Below, in pieces: positions 1 through 9,300 of a stretch of DNA of 64,000 bases (the stretch's first letter is position 1; every line of letters starts with the position of its first letter). Below the pieces are notes generated by a model. That model saw only the letters and a list, made by a program, of their open reading frames with translations, had not been told where the DNA came from and made no database searches. Source of the DNA: Bordetella parapertussis (GTDB lineage: Bacteria > Pseudomonadota > Gammaproteobacteria > Burkholderiales > Burkholderiaceae_C). Location of the stretch: contig CAMDCZ010000003.1 of the NCBI GenBank assembly GCA_945890735.1, positions 7,999 to 71,998 on the forward strand, in the 5' to 3' direction. The position numbers were made by a program, and so were the translations under genes.

Positions 1-18
1 CAACCTCAAAGAAACAAT

Positions 19-354
19 ATGATGGACATCATTTCTTCCAATGCCGCAAAACCCTCCATCCTGAGTGAGGGTTTTTCGTTTCGTGGCGAGATTTCCGCCA
101 AGGGTGCGATCCATGTAGAGGGCTCACTCAATGGCCAAGTGCAGGTTGACGAACTCACCATCGGTTCACGTGGGCAGGTTGAAGGCGTCGTCACTTGCTC
201 CAGCCTGCACATCAAGGGTAAATTTTCAGGCACGGCCACTTGCAGCGAATTGATCGTGACTTCCTCAGCCTCGGTGGATGGTCATGTGGTTTACCAAACC
301 CTGTCAGTGCAAAAGGGCGCATCCATCAAAGGTGAGTTGCTGCTGGTCAAATAA
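19..354 (+). CDS. Bactofilin-family cytoskeletal protein
   Basis: This is a 111-residue protein made almost entirely of short beta-strand repeats with a glycine or valine every five to six residues (GEISAKGAIHVEGSLNGQVQ, then GQVEGVVTCSSLHIKGKF). That pattern is typical of the bactofilin (DUF583) right-handed beta helix. Bactofilins polymerise without nucleotide on the inner face of the membrane and organise cell-wall enzymes. The length is normal for small bactofilins. Two ATG codons stand in tandem (19 and 22) and either could be the start. The RodZ-like gene follows after 29 bases on the same strand, so the two are probably co-transcribed. The family call is firm; the specific role is unknown. 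Confidence 0.85.
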   Translation: MMDIISSNAAKPSILSEGFSFRGEISAKGAIHVEGSLNGQVQVDELTIGSRGQVEGVVTCSSLHIKGKFSGTATCSELIVTSSASVDGHVVYQTLSVQKGASIKGELLLVK

Positions 355-383
355 ACCAGCGCGAGCCTTGTCAAAGGGTTTGA

Positions 384-1190
384 ATGTCGGATATTTCGCA
401 AATTGACGGTGCTGCGATTCGCTCTAAACGCGAATCCCAAGGTTGGGTGCCTAACGACTTGGCAACACGCGCTTGCCTGTCGGTCAAACAAATCAGACAG
501 ATCGAAGAAGGCGGCATGAGCGCCTTCTACAGTGAAAGTGTCAAACTCACCGCGGCCAGAAAAGTGGCGGCGCTGCTGGACATGAGCGAGGCGCAATTGT
601 TTGGTCAAGCTCGGGTTTCGCCTGTTCAGGCAGTCGAGCAGGTCAGTGTGCATGAAGCAACCGTGGGTTTGCCTGACAATGCTTCCTTGGAAGCCGTACC
701 CGCTGTCATGGCCCCCACTGGCAGCCCATCCCTGTCCCGCAGTGAAGCTTTGCATGTGTTGGCTCAACCCCCTGAGCACTTGGATGAAGCGCCAGTCGCC
801 GCGCAAGAGACTGCCGGTTCAGACAAGCCAGTAGCCCCTGCACCCTCGACATCTTCGGAAGATGTCCCCCCGACGTCAGAACCTCCCCAGGCTGGAAGCC
901 ATTGGCTGAAAATGTTGGCTTTGTTTGTCGTTGCCTTGGCGGCGGCAGCCGTTTTGCAGACCCAAGTGCTGGAGAAAAAGCCCGAGGCATCCGCATCGGA
1001 TGCCACGCCACTGCCGGTACCGGCTGATTCCTCCGCTGTGATGCCGTCAGCACAGGTCTCCTTTGAGCCTGCACCAGAGGCCGCTTCAGACGCCTCCGCA
1101 GGCGCTGCCAAACCAGTCAGCACCGAAGCAGCGCCTTCGGTTGTCACGCCGCCCACCCCACCTGCATCCAGTCCTGCCGCTGGTCAGTAG
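384..1190 (+). CDS. RodZ-like membrane-anchored helix-turn-helix protein
   Basis: The protein has 268 residues. Residues 8-75 form an HTH_25/Xre-type domain (AIRSKRESQGW, then LSVKQIRQIEEG) resembling the cytoplasmic domain of RodZ. A long Pro/Ala/Ser-rich linker follows, then one membrane helix at about 174-194, then a disordered Ala/Pro-rich tail that would be periplasmic. RodZ links MreB to the wall machinery, but this protein lacks the beta-rich RodZ C-terminal domain, so it is a RodZ-like relative rather than proven RodZ. AAAGGG lies just upstream of the ATG at 384. It sits right after a bactofilin gene, which fits a job in cell shape. Function is inferred from architecture and neighbour. 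Confidence 0.7.
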   Translation: MSDISQIDGAAIRSKRESQGWVPNDLATRACLSVKQIRQIEEGGMSAFYSESVKLTAARKVAALLDMSEAQLFGQARVSPVQAVEQVSVHEATVGLPDNASLEAVPAVMAPTGSPSLSRSEALHVLAQPPEHLDEAPVAAQETAGSDKPVAPAPSTSSEDVPPTSEPPQAGSHWLKMLALFVVALAAAAVLQTQVLEKKPEASASDATPLPVPADSSAVMPSAQVSFEPAPEAASDASAGAAKPVSTEAAPSVVTPPTPPASSPAAGQ

Positions 1191-1204
1191 GGTTTTCTGC
1201 AGAT

Positions 1205-2299
1205 TCACTCGGGTGAGCCCATGGCCAAGGCCAAGGCTTTGGACTTGTTTCTTTCCGTGAGTGAGGTACCTTCAATGGGCCAGCCGCTCATGTGCAAACG
1301 GCTGATATCTGCCAAAGCTTGAATCCACTCAGGGCTGTCATTCAAGCATTCGATGTAATGAAAAGTGGAGCCGCCTTCTTCTAAAAAAGCTTCCTTGACT
1401 TCCATCGCGATTTCTTCCAGCGTTTCCAGGCAGTCACTGACAAAGCCAGGGCACACCAAATCCACTGAGCGGGTGCCTTGTTTGGCCAATTCCCGGACAC
1501 TGGGTTCGGTATAGGGCTCGAGCCACTTGGCTTTACCAAACCGGGACTGAAAGCAAATCTTGTATTGGGATTTGTCCAACTGCAAGGCCTCGGCCAACAA
1601 GCGACCGGTTTTGTGGCATTCACAGTGATAGGGGTCACCCAACTGCAAGGTGCGGGCGGGCACACCGTGAAAGCTCATGACCAATTGCTCGGCACGCCCG
1701 TGCACAGCCCAATGCGCCTTGATCTTGTTAGCCAATGCCTGGATGTAGCCCGGGTGGTCGTGGTAGTGGTTGATGAACCTGAATTCCGGCACAAGGCGGG
1801 TTCGCATCGCCCAGGTGTAAACCGCATCGAAGACACTCGCAGAAGTGGTGGCTGAATATTGGGGGTAGGCTGGCAGAACCAACACCCGGGTGAAGCCCTC
1901 GGCTTTGAGTTCATCCAGCACTTGAGGAATGCCTGGGCTGCCATAGCGCATGGCATAACGAACTTGGATGCCTTGTTGCGTCAGTTCGCTGTGCAACGCT
2001 TGGGCTTGGCAGGCAGTCCAGACTTTGAGGGGAGAACCCTCCGGGGTCCAAATGCTGGCATATTTCAGCGCGGATTTGGCAGGGCGCACCCGCAAAATGA
2101 TGCCGTGCAGGATCGCCAGCCACAACAAGCGGGGAATTTCAACCACCCGAGGGTCGCTCAAAAATTCAGCCAAATAGCGTCGCAATGCAGAGGCGGTCGG
2201 GGCGTCCGGGGTGCCGAGGTTGCAGTAAACAACCGCGGTGTGGCTGGCTTGGCCATGTTGGTAGCTTGGCTCGGCCATGAAGCGTGGATGGAAGGTCAT
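1205..2299 (-). CDS. hemH: Ferrochelatase
   Basis: Ferrochelatase inserts Fe2+ into protoporphyrin IX in the last step of protoheme synthesis. The 364-residue product begins its domain at VVYCNLGTPDAPT and carries the catalytic histidine in SFHGVP (His211). It also has the acidic SDCLETLEEI segment (residues 288-297) that lines the metal path. The reading frame stays open further upstream, but ATG at 2299 is chosen because it overlaps the hpnE stop as ATGA and gives the normal family length; ATG at 2278 is a second option. It is the last gene of the hpnC-hpnD-hpnE-hemH run, and it converges on the RodZ-like gene 14 bases away. Confidence 0.95.
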   Translation of the reverse strand: MTFHPRFMAEPSYQHGQASHTAVVYCNLGTPDAPTASALRRYLAEFLSDPRVVEIPRLLWLAILHGIILRVRPAKSALKYASIWTPEGSPLKVWTACQAQALHSELTQQGIQVRYAMRYGSPGIPQVLDELKAEGFTRVLVLPAYPQYSATTSASVFDAVYTWAMRTRLVPEFRFINHYHDHPGYIQALANKIKAHWAVHGRAEQLVMSFHGVPARTLQLGDPYHCECHKTGRLLAEALQLDKSQYKICFQSRFGKAKWLEPYTEPSVRELAKQGTRSVDLVCPGFVSDCLETLEEIAMEVKEAFLEEGGSTFHYIECLNDSPEWIQALADISRLHMSGWPIEGTSLTERNKSKALALAMGSPE

Positions 2300-3582
2300 G
2301 CGGTATTTTCGCCCATGTGCAGGCCAGCCAGGTATTCGGCGGTCTGAATCCCAGATCGAACCGCGCCTTCTAGGGTCGCGGGGTAGGGGCCGGCCACATA
2401 GTCGCCACATGCCCAGACGCCCGGCGCCACCGCCAAACCAGGGCGCAGCAGACCAGGGGTGCAGGCAAACGTGGCGCGTTTTTCCACCACCGTGGTCAAG
2501 TGAATCAGTTGCTGCAGCCCCAATTGGGACTTGGCTTGCAGCAGTGCCGCTTGGGTGGTTTCTTCTCGGTTGAGTGAGCAATGACTCACCACCAAGGCCA
2601 GCACGCCACGCATGGCCGGGTCGCCGCTGAGACGTCCCTTGTCAAAGGCAAACTGCGCCACGGCGCCATCCGCCACAGGCATGGCGAGCATGGGGCTCGG
2701 CCACTGCAATGGCTCAGGCGTGTGGAGGTAAACCGTGGCAATCGAGGTGTGGGCCAATGCCGCGGCTTGGGCGGCCCAGGCGGGTGAGATGCCTTGGGTC
2801 AATTGAGCCGCCTGCCACGCCGGGCAGGCCAAGAGCACCGGGGTGTCGCTGGGCAGTGAGGTGACCAGGTGGTGGGTGTGGATTTCTGCGCCGTGGGCGA
2901 GCAACCAACGTTCAGCCGCGTCTGGCAGCAACGCACTGAGGTCTTGCCGAGGGAGCAGCAAGTCGCTGCTGCCCGCGCCGCTGAACAAAGCATCCGACAA
3001 GACCCTTAAAAAAACGTCACCGCTGGCATGCTGGCTGTCGATGTTCAAGGCGGATACACACAGGGGTTCGATCAGGTCTTGCATGACGCGTGGCGTCAAC
3101 AGCGTGCAAACCTGTGCCACCGAGTCGGTGGCGTTGCAGGCAAAGCCCGCGCCTTGCCATTGCAGGGATTGGCGAAGCAAGGACCATTTGTCAGCCCCGG
3201 TCCATCCGCGGGCCATTGCCACACCCACCAGCAGATTCCAGGGCCCGGGCAGGTCAGGTAAGCGGATGCCATTGCCCGCCAGGTTGCGCAGGTTCAAGGG
3301 AGTGCGTTCAAAGGCTTGACGCTCATCCACCCCCAACACCTGGAGCAAGCCCAAGGTGTGGCGATAGGCCCCAATCAATATATGTTGGCCGTTGTCCAAG
3401 GCTTTGCCATGTTGGACCACCCGCCTTGCCCGCCCGCCCAGTTGCGGGGCGGCTTCGAGCAGGCGGACTTGGAAGCCCAGTTGGGTGGCTTGCACCGCGG
3501 CCGCCAGGCCAGCCCAACCTCCACCGACCACGGTGAGCGGTTTCAAAAGCGCCCCAACGCCTGCATCTTCCAAGCCAGCCAT
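2296..3582 (-). CDS. hpnE: Hydroxysqualene dehydroxylase, FAD-dependent
   Basis: HpnE is a flavin amine-oxidase-type protein that reduces hydroxysqualene to squalene, the third step after HpnD and HpnC. The N-terminus has the dinucleotide-binding signature VVGGGWAGLAAA (about residues 18-29) followed by LLEAAPQLGGRARR. The C-terminus has the FAD-closing segment GVWACGDYVAGPYPATLEGAVRSG split across its usual spacing. Its 428 residues match the family. The start at 3582 lies 40 bases inside hpnD; a later GTG or TTG (near residue 9-12) would shorten this overlap. It is followed by hemH through an ATGA overlap, so the two are translationally coupled. Confidence 0.92.
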   Translation of the reverse strand: MAGLEDAGVGALLKPLTVVGGGWAGLAAAVQATQLGFQVRLLEAAPQLGGRARRVVQHGKALDNGQHILIGAYRHTLGLLQVLGVDERQAFERTPLNLRNLAGNGIRLPDLPGPWNLLVGVAMARGWTGADKWSLLRQSLQWQGAGFACNATDSVAQVCTLLTPRVMQDLIEPLCVSALNIDSQHASGDVFLRVLSDALFSGAGSSDLLLPRQDLSALLPDAAERWLLAHGAEIHTHHLVTSLPSDTPVLLACPAWQAAQLTQGISPAWAAQAAALAHTSIATVYLHTPEPLQWPSPMLAMPVADGAVAQFAFDKGRLSGDPAMRGVLALVVSHCSLNREETTQAALLQAKSQLGLQQLIHLTTVVEKRATFACTPGLLRPGLAVAPGVWACGDYVAGPYPATLEGAVRSGIQTAEYLAGLHMGENTA

Positions 3583-4382
3583 AGTTTGCGGATCGGGGTC
3601 AGGGCAACGCGTTGCTGGAGCACTGGAAATTGCGCTGCCTCTATTTCACGCAACAAGGTGCGGTAGATGCTCGCCATCATCAGACCCGGTTTTTGCGCGC
3701 GCTTGTCTGTCTCTGGCAGCATGCCCAGCGCTTGGTCATACAAGTCGTGTGCTCTGGCAGCTTGGTAGCGCATCAAGGCTTGGAAACCAGGGGAATCCCG
3801 GCGCTGCAAGACATCGTTGGCGGTGACTTGGAACTGCTGTAAATCCGCCATTGGCAGGTAGATCCGACCTCGCCATGCGTCTTCGCCGACGTCACGGATG
3901 ATGTTGGTGAGTTGAAAAGCCAAACCCAAGGTGTGCGCGTAGTCGGTGGTTTGGGCCTGTGTTTGGCCAAAAATGTGCGCAGCCACTTCGCCCACCACGC
4001 CTGCCACCAAATGGCAGTATTGCTGCAGGCCGGCAAAATCAAGGTAGCGGGTTTGGCTCAGGTCCATCTGACAGCCCAGGATGACTTGCTGCAAATGGTG
4101 CTCGGTGATCTGGAATTCGTTGACCAGCGGCATCAGGGCCTGCGTCACCGGGTGTTGGGGTTGACCGGCAAAACCGCGTTGCACCTCTTGCTGCCACCAG
4201 TGCAGCTTTTGGGCGGCCACACTGGCGTCTTGCACCTCATCGACCACATCGTCGACCTCTCGGCAAAACGCGTAAAAAGCCGTGATGGCGGCGCGGCGGT
4301 GGGGCGGCAAAAACAAAAAGGCGTAGTAAAAACTGCTGCCGGATGCGGCGGCCTTTTGCTGGACATATTGCTGGGGGGTCAT
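3543..4382 (-). CDS. hpnD: Presqualene diphosphate synthase
   Basis: HpnD condenses two farnesyl diphosphates to presqualene diphosphate. The 279-residue protein belongs to the squalene/phytoene synthase fold. It has the first aspartate-rich motif REVDDVVDEV (residues 41-50) and the second in QLTNIIRDVGED, both Mg2+-diphosphate ligands. The frame is open upstream, but ATG at 4382 is preferred because it overlaps the hpnC stop (ATGA) and gives the family N-terminus MTPQQYVQQKAA. Phytoene synthase is the main alternative by fold, but the hpnC and hpnE neighbours decide for HpnD. Confidence 0.93.
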   Translation of the reverse strand: MTPQQYVQQKAAASGSSFYYAFLFLPPHRRAAITAFYAFCREVDDVVDEVQDASVAAQKLHWWQQEVQRGFAGQPQHPVTQALMPLVNEFQITEHHLQQVILGCQMDLSQTRYLDFAGLQQYCHLVAGVVGEVAAHIFGQTQAQTTDYAHTLGLAFQLTNIIRDVGEDAWRGRIYLPMADLQQFQVTANDVLQRRDSPGFQALMRYQAARAHDLYDQALGMLPETDKRAQKPGLMMASIYRTLLREIEAAQFPVLQQRVALTPIRKLWLAWKMQALGRF

Positions 4383-5158
4383 GGCTGAGATTGTGGCATC
4401 CAGCAAGCGCGCCAAAGCATCCACAAGAGGTCAGGGGCGTGCAAGCGGGGGCGCTGCAGACGCGTGTCCATGCCTTGTATTTTGTCAAGGATGCGCAAAC
4501 CGCCTTGCACCACCAAGCGCAACTCCCATCCAGCGCGGCCGGGCAAGCGATGGACCAGGGGTGCGCCTTGCAGCATCCGTTCGCGTGCGAAGCCAATCTC
4601 TGTTTGCAGGTCTGCGTTGTCTGGCAAGTACCAGCGGCCTCGGGGCAAGTCCACGCTCAGGTCTTGCCAAAAATTGATGAGTTGCAAGGCGCTGCAAACC
4701 GCGTCGCTGCGCTGCAAGGACAGTTCATCATCCACACCGTACATGTGCAGCAGCAAGCGGCCAATCGGGTTGGCCGAGCGGCTGCAGTAGTCCAACAGTT
4801 CGTCCCGGTTGGCGTAGCGCCTGGCATCGCGGGTAAACACCACGTCTTGTGTGAACGCTTCGAGCAGGGCCAGCAGCTGGTCAACCGGCAGAGCAAATGC
4901 CGCGATTTGCTGGTGCAGCGCCTGGAACATTCGCGGCCACCGCGTGCTTTCAAAGCCTGGTTGGCTCAAGCCTTGCAACAGGTCTGAGCGCAATGCTGCC
5001 AAGGTCTGTAAGCGCTCTTCGGCACTGGCATGGCCCTCATCAGCCACATCATCTGCGGTGCGGGCAAAGTGGTAAATCGCCACGATCGGCGGCCGCAACC
5101 GGGGTGGGCATAACCAGGAAGCGACCGGAAAGTTCTCATAGTGGTTGACGGATGTCAT
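4379..5158 (-). CDS. hpnC: Hydroxysqualene synthase
   Basis: HpnC converts presqualene diphosphate to hydroxysqualene. The 259-residue protein starts MTSVNHYENFPVASWLCP, the typical HpnC N-terminus, and has the acidic motifs ARTADDVADE and LINFWQDLSVD. Three in-frame ATG codons exist (5182, 5164 and 5158). The one at 5158 is preferred because a GGA lies about six bases upstream and it matches the usual family start. It is the first gene of the hpnCDE-hemH operon and diverges from the RND operon across 84 bases that contain an operator-like palindrome. The window has no squalene-hopene cyclase, so the final product (hopanoid or another triterpene) is not decided here. Confidence 0.92.
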   Translation of the reverse strand: MTSVNHYENFPVASWLCPPRLRPPIVAIYHFARTADDVADEGHASAEERLQTLAALRSDLLQGLSQPGFESTRWPRMFQALHQQIAAFALPVDQLLALLEAFTQDVVFTRDARRYANRDELLDYCSRSANPIGRLLLHMYGVDDELSLQRSDAVCSALQLINFWQDLSVDLPRGRWYLPDNADLQTEIGFARERMLQGAPLVHRLPGRAGWELRLVVQGGLRILDKIQGMDTRLQRPRLHAPDLLWMLWRACWMPQSQP

Positions 5159-5204
5159 GGTCATTCCATTGTCGCTTGACATCTGACGGTTTCGAAATTA
5201 GATT

Positions 5205-5218
5205 ACTAACCAGTCAGT
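5205..5218. promoter_or_regulatory. Imperfect palindrome, candidate TetR-type operator
   Basis: ACTAACCAGTCAGT matches its own reverse complement at 10 of 14 positions. It lies in the 84 bases between the divergent hpnC and RND adaptor starts, 25 bases before the adaptor ATG. Operators of this look are common for TetR-family repressors of RND pumps (family knowledge). No TetR gene is present nearby in the window, so the regulator is unknown. Confidence 0.4.
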
Positions 5219-5242
5219 CATTAATATTCCTGAGGATTCCCC

Positions 5243-6313
5243 ATGTTTCGTTTGATTTCCATCCCCCTGCTGATGGGCTTGGTGGCTTGTTCGCCTGCGC
5301 CTGCCCCACAAGAACCGGTTCGCGCGGTCAAAGTGATGCGGGTAGGCCAGTCAGCGCTCAGCTCGCAAGCCAGTTATGCCGGTGAGGTCAAGGCGAGGGT
5401 GGAGACGCGTTTGGGTTTTCGGGTGGGTGGCAAATTGGTGGCCAGGCATGTCGAACTGGGTCAACAAGTACGGGTGGGCCAATTGTTGGCCGAGATAGAT
5501 CCACAGGACTACAGGTTGTCGGTCGATGCCGCGCGGGCACAGGTCAATGCCGCGCAAACCAACCGGGATTTGGCTGCTGCAGACTTCAAACGCTACAAAG
5601 AGCTGCGCGACAAGGAGTTCATCAGCAGCGCAGAACTCGAACGCCGCGAGACGGGATTGAAAGCAGCACAGGCCCAGCTGGAACAAGCGCAGGCCCAACT
5701 CGCTGGTCAAGGCAACCAACTGGCCTACAGCAAGCTCTTGGCAGACAAGGCCGGTGTGATCACAGGGGTTGACGCCGAAGTGGGGCAGGTGGTGAGCGCT
5801 GGCATGCCAGTCTTGCGTCTGGCGCATGTCGGCCAGCGCGATGTCTTGTTTGCCGTGCCCGAGGACACGCTGGCACAAGTCAAAACAGGTCAAACCGTCA
5901 GTGTTCAGCCCTGGGGTAACCAAGCTAGCTTGGCTGCAACCGTTTATGAAATCGCGGCCAGTGCCGACCCCATGACCCGAACATTCTCTGTGCGTGCGGC
6001 TTTGAAAGACGCGACAGCCCCTTTGGGCAGCACGGTGTCTGTGGCGCTGAGCTCGGCCATGGCGACACCCCAGGCGATCACTTTGCCCACCACGGCCATT
6101 CGCCAAGAGGCGGGCAAGACCTCGGTCTGGGTGTTGGACACCGCCACCATGACGGTCAAGTCCACAGTGATCGAGGTTGCGTCGGTGCAGGGCAATGAGG
6201 TGGTGGTCAGCGCTGGTTTGACGGTGGGTCAACAAATTGTGGCGGCCGGCGTGCATGTGCTCTCACCTGGACAAAAGGTCACGGTTTACCAACCCACAGG
6301 TGGCAAGCCATGA
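5243..6313 (+). CDS. RND efflux periplasmic adaptor lipoprotein
   Basis: This is a membrane fusion protein of an RND efflux pump, linking the inner-membrane permease to an outer-membrane channel. The 356-residue product opens with a lipoprotein signal ending LVAC (Cys16), then a barrel-sandwich/lipoyl half (VETRLGFRVGGKLVARHVELG), a long Ala/Gln-rich alpha-helical hairpin (about residues 85-160), the second lipoyl half, and beta-barrel domains. GAGGA six bases upstream supports ATG 5243. Its stop overlaps the permease start as ATGA. No outer-membrane factor gene follows, so the pump probably borrows a TolC-like channel from elsewhere. The substrate cannot be read from sequence. Confidence 0.9.
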   Translation: MFRLISIPLLMGLVACSPAPAPQEPVRAVKVMRVGQSALSSQASYAGEVKARVETRLGFRVGGKLVARHVELGQQVRVGQLLAEIDPQDYRLSVDAARAQVNAAQTNRDLAAADFKRYKELRDKEFISSAELERRETGLKAAQAQLEQAQAQLAGQGNQLAYSKLLADKAGVITGVDAEVGQVVSAGMPVLRLAHVGQRDVLFAVPEDTLAQVKTGQTVSVQPWGNQASLAATVYEIAASADPMTRTFSVRAALKDATAPLGSTVSVALSSAMATPQAITLPTTAIRQEAGKTSVWVLDTATMTVKSTVIEVASVQGNEVVVSAGLTVGQQIVAAGVHVLSPGQKVTVYQPTGGKP

Positions 6314-9300
6314 AGGGGCATGCCACGTCGTCTGGCGGTTTCAACCTGTCTGCGTGGGCCCTGAACCATCCAGCCTTGACCCGTTACCTGATGCTGGTGA
6401 TGTTGGTCTTGGGCGTGACAGCCTATTTCCAACTGGGCCAAGATGAAGACCCACCATTCACCTTCCGCGCCATGGTGGTTCGCACCTACTGGCCGGGGGC
6501 AACCGCCCAGCAAGTGGCCGAGCAGGTCACCGACAAAATCGAGCGAACCCTGCAAGAGGCGCCTTATGCAGACAAGATCAGGAGTTATTCCAAGCCCGGC
6601 GAGTCTCAAATCATTTTCCAAATCCAAGACTCTTCGCCAGGCGCTGATGTTGCTGATGTCTGGTATCAGGTACGCAAAAAAATAGGGGACATGCGCTACA
6701 CCTTGCCCCAAGGTGTGCAGGGCCCTTTTTTCAACGACGAGTTTGGTGACGTCTATGGCGTGATTTACGGCTTGTCCTACGAGGGTTACAGCCAAGCTGA
6801 AATGAAGGACTTGGGCGAAAAAGTTCGACAACAGTTGCTGCGTGTCAAGGACGTGTCCAAGGTTGAACTCTTTGGCGTGCAAGACGAGAAAATATTCATT
6901 GAAATCCCGCAAAAACGCCTGGCCCAACTGGGTATCGACATGAGCGCGGTGCTGGCGCAACTCGGCCAGCAAAACGCGGTTGAAAGCGCTGGCAGCCTGC
7001 AAACCCCGACGGATGTGGTGCAGGTTCGCGTGGCAGGGCAATTCCAAGCCATCGACCAGCTCAAAACCATGCCCATCCGAGGTGCGTCAGGTCAACAACT
7101 TCGCTTGGGTGACATCGCGCAAATTCGGCGCGACCAAGTCGACCCCGCCACGGTGAAAGTGCGTCACCAAGGCAAAGAAGTGATCGCCGTGGGGGTGTCC
7201 ATGGTCAAGGGCGGAGACATCATTGCCCTGGGTAAAGCCTTGGACACCACCATTGACCAGGTGCAAAACAGTTTGCCTGCAGGTGTGCAGCTCAGCCAAA
7301 TTCAAGATCAGCCCAAGGCGGTCAGCCGTTCGGTGGGCGAATTCATCAACGTCTTGATCGAAGCGGTGGTCATTGTTTTGCTGGTCAGCTTCATTGCCCT
7401 GGGTTGGCACAAAGGCGGCCGTTTTGGCTGGTACATCGACATGCGCCCTGGCTTGGTGGTGGGTATCACCATTCCCTTGGTCTTGGCCATGACTTTTTTG
7501 GTCATGTACTACTGGGGCATTGGCTTGCACAAAATTTCGCTGGGCTCGCTGATCATCGCTTTGGGCCTGTTGGTCGATGACGCGATCATCGCGGTCGAGA
7601 TGATGGTGCGCAAAATGGAAGAGGGCTTTGACAAGGTTCGCGCTGCCACCTACGCCTACGACGTGACCGCCATGCCGATGTTGACCGGTACCTTGATCAC
7701 CGCGGCTGGGTTTTTGCCAATCGGTTTGGCCAAGTCGGTCACCGGCGAATACACCTTTGCGATTTTCGCGGTCACCGTGATCGCCCTGTTGTTGAGTTGG
7801 TGGGTGTCGGTGTTTTTCGTGCCTTACCTGGGCACCTTGCTGCTCAAGGTCAAGCCGCACAAGACCGGCGACGCGCCCACCGAACTGTTTGACTCGCCTT
7901 TTTATGTGGCGTTTCGGGCTGCGGTCAACTGGTGCGTCAAACACCGTTGGGTCACGATTGGCGCCACGGTCTTGATCTTTGCGTTGGGTATCTTTGGCAT
8001 GGGCAAGGTGCAGCAACAGTTCTTCCCCGACTCGAGCCGGCTGGAAATCATGATGGACATCTGGTCGCCTGAAGGCACCTCTTTCCAAGCCAATGAAGCC
8101 ATCAGCCAGCGCGTTGAAAAAGCCTTGCTGGCGTTGGAAGGCGTGGAATCGGTCAGCGTCTGGGTCGGCTCCGGTGTGCCACGCTTTTACCTGCCGCTGG
8201 ACCAAATCTTCCCGCAAACCAATGTCTCGCAATTCATGGTCATCCCGCGAGACCTCCAGCAACGCGAACGGATCCGCACCCGCTTGCCCGCCCTCATGGC
8301 GGCCGAGTTTCCCGAAGTGCGAGCCCGTGTGAAGCTGCTGCCAAACGGGCCGCCAGTGCCGTTCCCGGTGCAATTCAGGGTGTCGGGCCCCGACCCGCTG
8401 GTGTTGCGTCAACATGCCGACGAGGTCAAGGCGGTGATGCGTACCAATGTCCATACCCGGGGTGTGAACGACAACTGGAATGAATCGGTCAAGGTGCTTC
8501 GCCTGGAAGTCGATCAGGACAAAGCCCGGGCCTTGGGCGTGAGCAGCCAGTCGATTGCCCAAACCACGCGCACCTTGCTCTCAGGTTCAACCGTGGGCCA
8601 GTTCCGCGAGGGTGACCGGTTGATCGACATCGTCTTGCGCCAACCGCCCAGCGAGCGTCAAACCATGACCGACTTGTCGCAGGCCTATGTCCCGACCGCC
8701 AGCGGCCGCGCCATTCCTTTGCTGCAGATTGCCAAGCCCCATTTTGATTGGGAGCCTGGGGTGATGTGGCGGGAAAACCGCGACTACGCGATCACGGTGC
8801 AGTCCGATATCGTCGAAGGCCTGCAAGGCGCCACAGTGACGGCTCAACTGTTGCCTGAACTCAAGGCGCTGGAAGCCAAATGGGGCCAACCTGACTACCG
8901 CATCAGCGTGGCCGGGGCTGTCGAGGAAAGCGCCAAGGGCTCTGCATCCATTGCCGCTGGCGTGCCGCTGATGCTGTTTGTCACCTTCACCCTGCTGATG
9001 ATGCAATTGCAAAGCTTCAGCCGCGCATTGCTGGTCTTTTTGACAGGGCCTTTGGGCATTGCGGGCGTGGCAATGGCTTTGCTGGTGCTGGAAAGACCCT
9101 TTGGGTTTGTGGCTTTGCTGGGCGTGATTGCCTTGCTTGGCATGATTCAGCGCAATTCGGTGATCTTGATCGACCAAATCGAGCAAGACCGAGCCCGAGG
9201 CGTGCCAGCTTGGGATGCCGTGGTTGAATCGGCGGTCCGGCGCTTGCGCCCAATCGTTTTGACCGCAGCGGCGGCGGTGCTGGCCATGATTCCCTTGTCC

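Noticed and set aside
7087..8562. Long minus-strand open frame of 491 codons
   Set aside because: It is antisense to the RND permease, is His/Gln-rich with no domain, and only reflects codon bias of the real gene.
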